Positions 61,483 through 64,000 of a stretch of DNA of 64,000 bases are shown one piece after another; position 1 is the stretch's first letter, and every line of letters begins with the position of its first letter. Location: assembly GCA_050699955.1 (NCBI GenBank), contig JBOHGD010000002.1:118555-182554 (forward strand), written 5' to 3'. This DNA is from GCA-003244245 sp050699955. Lineage in GTDB: Bacteria > Actinomycetota > Actinomycetes > Mycobacteriales > Pseudonocardiaceae. Below the pieces are notes generated by a model. It had not been told where the DNA came from. It did not search any database and saw only the letters and a list, made by a program, of their open reading frames with translations. The position numbers were made by a program, and so were the translations under genes.

Positions 61483-63258
61483 TCAGGATGGCTCGGTGGT
61501 GCCGAGGTGCAGTGCGGTGTTGACCAGGCCGACGTGGCTGAAGGCCTGCGGCGTGTTGCCGAGCTGACGCTCCGTCCTGGGGTCGTACTGCTCGGCGAGC
61601 AGGCCGAGGTCGTTGCGCAGCCCGAGCAGTCGGGTGAACAGCTCACGCGCCGCACCCTCCCGCCCGATCCCGTGCAAGGCATCGGCCAGCCAGAACGAGC
61701 AGATCAGGAAGGTGCCCTCAGCCCCGGGCAGCCCGTCGACACCGCCGTCGGCCTCCGGGCGGTAGCGCAGTACCAGGCCATCGTGTCCCAGCTCTCGCTG
61801 CACGGCCTGCACAGTGCCGACGACCCGCTCGTCGTGCCAGGGCAGGAAGCCGGCCCGGGGGATCAGCAGCAGCGCCGCGTCCAGCCCGCGCGAGCCGTAG
61901 TACTGAGTGAACGTCCCCCGCTCCGCGTCGTAGCCGCGCTCGCACACCTCGGCGTGGATCCGGGCCCGCAGCTCCCGCCAGCGCTCCACCGGCCCGTCCA
62001 GGCCGTGGCGCTCGACAGCCTGCACCGCCCGGTCCACCCCGGCCCAGGCCATCACCTTCGAGTGCACGAACGGCCGGCGCGAACCACGCACCTCCCACAG
62101 GCTGTTGTCCGGCTCGTCCCAGTGCCCCTCGAGGAAGTCCAGCAGGGCCAGCTGCAGGTCCCAGGCGTCCTCCGTCTGGGTCAGCCCGGTATTCCGGGCC
62201 AGGTGCAGGCCGTCAAGAACCTCGCCCCACACGTCGAGCTGGTACTGCCCGGCGGCGGCGTTGCCCACCCGGACCGGGCCGGAACCCTCGTAGCCGCGCA
62301 GCCAGTCCACCGTGTACTCGGGGATCCGGCGGCTGCCGTCCAGGCCGTACATGATCTGCAGGTCGGCCGGGTCGCCGGCCACCGCGCGCAACAACCACTC
62401 CCGCCACGCACTTGCCTCGTCGACGTAACCGGTGGCCAGCAGCGCCTGCAGGGTGAACGTGGCATCGCGCAGCCAGCAGTAGCGGTAGTCCCAGTTCCGG
62501 GGCCCACCCAGCTGTTCGGGCAGCGATGTGGTCGCCGCGGCCATGATGGCGCCGGTCGGAGCGTAGGTCAGCGCCTTGAGCGTGATCAGCGAGCGGCGGA
62601 CCGGCTCCTCCCACTCGCCTCGGTAGCCGCAGCGTCCGATCCAGTCCGCCCAGAACCGCTCGGTGTCCTGCAGCGCCTGCAGCCCGTCGACCGGCTGCGG
62701 TGTCGGGGCATGGGAAACGGCATGGGTCAGCACGAACGGCACCCGCTGCCCCGCCTCGACCTCGAAACGGGCCGACGTCCGGCCGTCGGCGTGTTCGACC
62801 GGGACCGCGCTGTCCAGCCAGACCGAGTCGGGACCGGCGATCGCGGACCACTGCCCGTCGAGGTGGCGGACCCACGGCGTCACAGAACCGTAGTCGAACC
62901 GCAGCACGAGCTCCATGCACATCGGCACCCGGCCGGTGACCCCCTCGACCACGCGGACGACGTCGGCGGCCTCCCCCCGTGGCGGCATCGCGTCGACCAC
63001 CCGGACGGTGCCCTGCGGCGTCTCCCACTCGCTCTCCAGCAGCAGGGACTCGCCGCGATAACGCCGCCGCGTGCAGGAGCCGCCGGCGGCCGGGGCGAGC
63101 GACCATCGACCGGCCCGCTCATCGTGCAGGAGCGCGGCGAAGCAGGCCGGCGAGTCGAACCGCGGCAGGCACAGCCAGTCGATCGACCCGTCCCGGCCCA
63201 CCAGAGCCGCGGTGTGCAGGTCGCCGATCAGCCCGTAGTCCTCAATCCGGCCCGTCAC
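61483..63258 (-). CDS. Glycoside hydrolase family 15 protein (trehalase/glucoamylase-like)
   Basis: 591 residues, cytoplasmic. The N-terminal beta-sandwich opens IEDYGLIGDLHTAALVGRDG, SIDWLCLPRFDSPACFAALL, and the (alpha/alpha)6 catalytic half carries RNWDYRYCWLRDATFTLQAL, with the catalytic Glu region around YEGSGPVRVGNAAAGQYQLD and the C-terminal EQYDPRTERQLGNTPQAFSH. It resembles mycobacterial trehalase (Rv2402-like), which would suit a strain using compatible solutes, but glucoamylase-type activity is possible. GTG 63258 has GAGG at 8 bases; GTG 63267 does not. Confidence 0.92.
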   Translation of the reverse strand: MTGRIEDYGLIGDLHTAALVGRDGSIDWLCLPRFDSPACFAALLHDERAGRWSLAPAAGGSCTRRRYRGESLLLESEWETPQGTVRVVDAMPPRGEAADVVRVVEGVTGRVPMCMELVLRFDYGSVTPWVRHLDGQWSAIAGPDSVWLDSAVPVEHADGRTSARFEVEAGQRVPFVLTHAVSHAPTPQPVDGLQALQDTERFWADWIGRCGYRGEWEEPVRRSLITLKALTYAPTGAIMAAATTSLPEQLGGPRNWDYRYCWLRDATFTLQALLATGYVDEASAWREWLLRAVAGDPADLQIMYGLDGSRRIPEYTVDWLRGYEGSGPVRVGNAAAGQYQLDVWGEVLDGLHLARNTGLTQTEDAWDLQLALLDFLEGHWDEPDNSLWEVRGSRRPFVHSKVMAWAGVDRAVQAVERHGLDGPVERWRELRARIHAEVCERGYDAERGTFTQYYGSRGLDAALLLIPRAGFLPWHDERVVGTVQAVQRELGHDGLVLRYRPEADGGVDGLPGAEGTFLICSFWLADALHGIGREGAARELFTRLLGLRNDLGLLAEQYDPRTERQLGNTPQAFSHVGLVNTALHLGTTEPS

Positions 63259-63375
63259 TGTCCGCACCTCACATCGCTTTTCGTACCGTCTCGATGACTC
63301 ACGGTTTACACCACCATCTCGCGGCGGCGCAGGCAGTCGGTGCAGGGACCCGTGCCGGGCGGGGCCGGTACCCGG

Positions 63376-63993
63376 CTAACCCAGGTCGATGTCGTCCCAG
63401 CGCAGACAGCGCCACCCGGCACCGTCGGCCTCCAGCAGCACGGTCGCGGCATTGGGCAGCAGCCGGGGCGCGGCAAACGAACCGGGCACGTTGGATGCCA
63501 GCGCGACGACGGCCAGCCGGGTCGCGGCGCCGTGGCTCACCAGCACCGCGGTACCTGTCAGGTGCCTGGTCCGGATCGCCGCGACGTCGGCGAGGTAGCG
63601 GTCCAGCAGCTGCTTGCCCGACTCTCCGCCGGGCCGCGCCTGGTCGAGGTCACCGTCGTGCCAGGCGCGGTACAGCTCGTGCAGGCTCTGATGATCTTCG
63701 AGCCGGTGCCTGCCCTCGAGGTCACCGATGGACACCTCGTGCACTCCACCCAGGACCTGCACGGGCAGGCCATGCCGGGCGGCCACCGGCTCCGCGGTCT
63801 GCTGGGCGCGCAGCGCCTGACTCGCGTACACCGCCACCACCGGCTCGCCGGCCAGCCGCCCGGCCAGTTCGGCGGCCTGCCTGCGGCCCTCCTCGTCCAG
63901 CGGGTGCCCCGGCAGCCGGGTGTCCAGGATGCCCGTGGCGTTGGCCGTGGTCTGTCCGTGCCGGACCAGCACAAGCCGCAGTGAGGGGGTCAC
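63376..63993 (-). CDS. Histidine phosphatase family protein
   Basis: 205 residues of the phosphoglycerate mutase-like superfamily. The phosphohistidine motif LVLVRHGQTTANATGILDTR is at the N-terminus, PGHPLDEEGRRQAAELAGRL follows, the Glu general acid lies in VSIGDLEGRH, and the second His is in TAVLVSHGAATRLAVVALAS. The substrate (sugar phosphate, nucleotide or acid phosphatase) cannot be told. It is the last complete gene in the window. Confidence 0.93.
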   Translation of the reverse strand: MTPSLRLVLVRHGQTTANATGILDTRLPGHPLDEEGRRQAAELAGRLAGEPVVAVYASQALRAQQTAEPVAARHGLPVQVLGGVHEVSIGDLEGRHRLEDHQSLHELYRAWHDGDLDQARPGGESGKQLLDRYLADVAAIRTRHLTGTAVLVSHGAATRLAVVALASNVPGSFAAPRLLPNAATVLLEADGAGWRCLRWDDIDLG

Positions 63994-64000
63994 ACGGCTT

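Overview
The window is high-GC actinobacterial DNA (most genes are G/C-rich at third positions, with many GTG and TTG starts). Several features point to the Pseudonocardiales: DUF222/13E12 HNH endonucleases, DUF574 methyltransferases, SigE-like ECF factors, XRE regulators paired with small proteins, and a purine/fructose-bisphosphate aldolase neighbourhood resembling Rv0357c-Rv0364 and Rv0803-Rv0808 of Mycobacterium tuberculosis. An ectABCD locus suggests an osmo- or halotolerant strain. I cannot name the species.

Layout. 1-11.2 kb (minus strand): purF (cut by the window edge), an RsbW-like ATPase, a full dnaE of lower GC, a TIGR03086 protein, a PAS-GGDEF-EAL protein, a sterol-carrier-like protein and purL. 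11.3-17.6 kb: an accessory strip with a Uma2 nuclease, an Mrr-type nuclease, a broken gene, VapBC, a truncated group II intron whose end is fused to a truncated XRE gene, and a three-gene ATGA-coupled operon that ends abruptly at purQ. 17.6-34.5 kb: purQ/purS, an MBL hydrolase, a polysaccharide deacetylase, purB, an ECF sigma/anti-sigma-like pair, threonine aldolase, a GDSL hydrolase, purD, a DUF574 methyltransferase with a degenerate GGDEF-EAL protein, a 13E12 endonuclease and an XRE regulator with a small partner. 34.6-37.9 kb: ectD, ectC and an ectA-ectB reading frame fused without a stop. 38-46.1 kb: a conserved block of purA, a Rv0358-like protein, DUF3151, fba, a sigma factor, two DedA proteins, a septum-formation protein and a zincin-like metallopeptidase.

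46.3-55.8 kb is the most distinctive part. A class I FxLD-type lanthipeptide locus is bracketed by a nearly identical direct repeat of about 59 bases. It holds an XRE activator candidate with a leaderless-type promoter, a 52-residue precursor with three Cys and an Asp-Asp-Gly, a lanthipeptide dehydratase, a PIMT-like O-methyltransferase (FxLD system), an unknown helical protein and a second PIMT-like methyltransferase of the kind normally found beside ATP-grasp (graspetide) maturases. No LanC cyclase, protease, exporter or ATP-grasp ligase is visible. The dehydratase carries two compensating frameshifts. The second methyltransferase carries one frameshift and an extra Gly-Thr in its SAM motif. 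The locus is therefore either decaying or misread there.

55.8-61.5 kb continues as accessory DNA: a phosphotransferase, a GRDP-like protein, a PrimPol-like protein and a Cys-rich partner divergent from another XRE regulator, an HD hydrolase and a lower-GC methyltransferase. The window ends with a GH15 trehalase-like enzyme and a histidine phosphatase.

Two themes recur. Seven genes of de novo purine synthesis are spread through the window with accessory insertions between them. Four of the convergent gene ends are marked by short tandem repeats (9, 15 or 22 bases), two of which supply stop codons to the minus-strand gene and one to the plus-strand gene.
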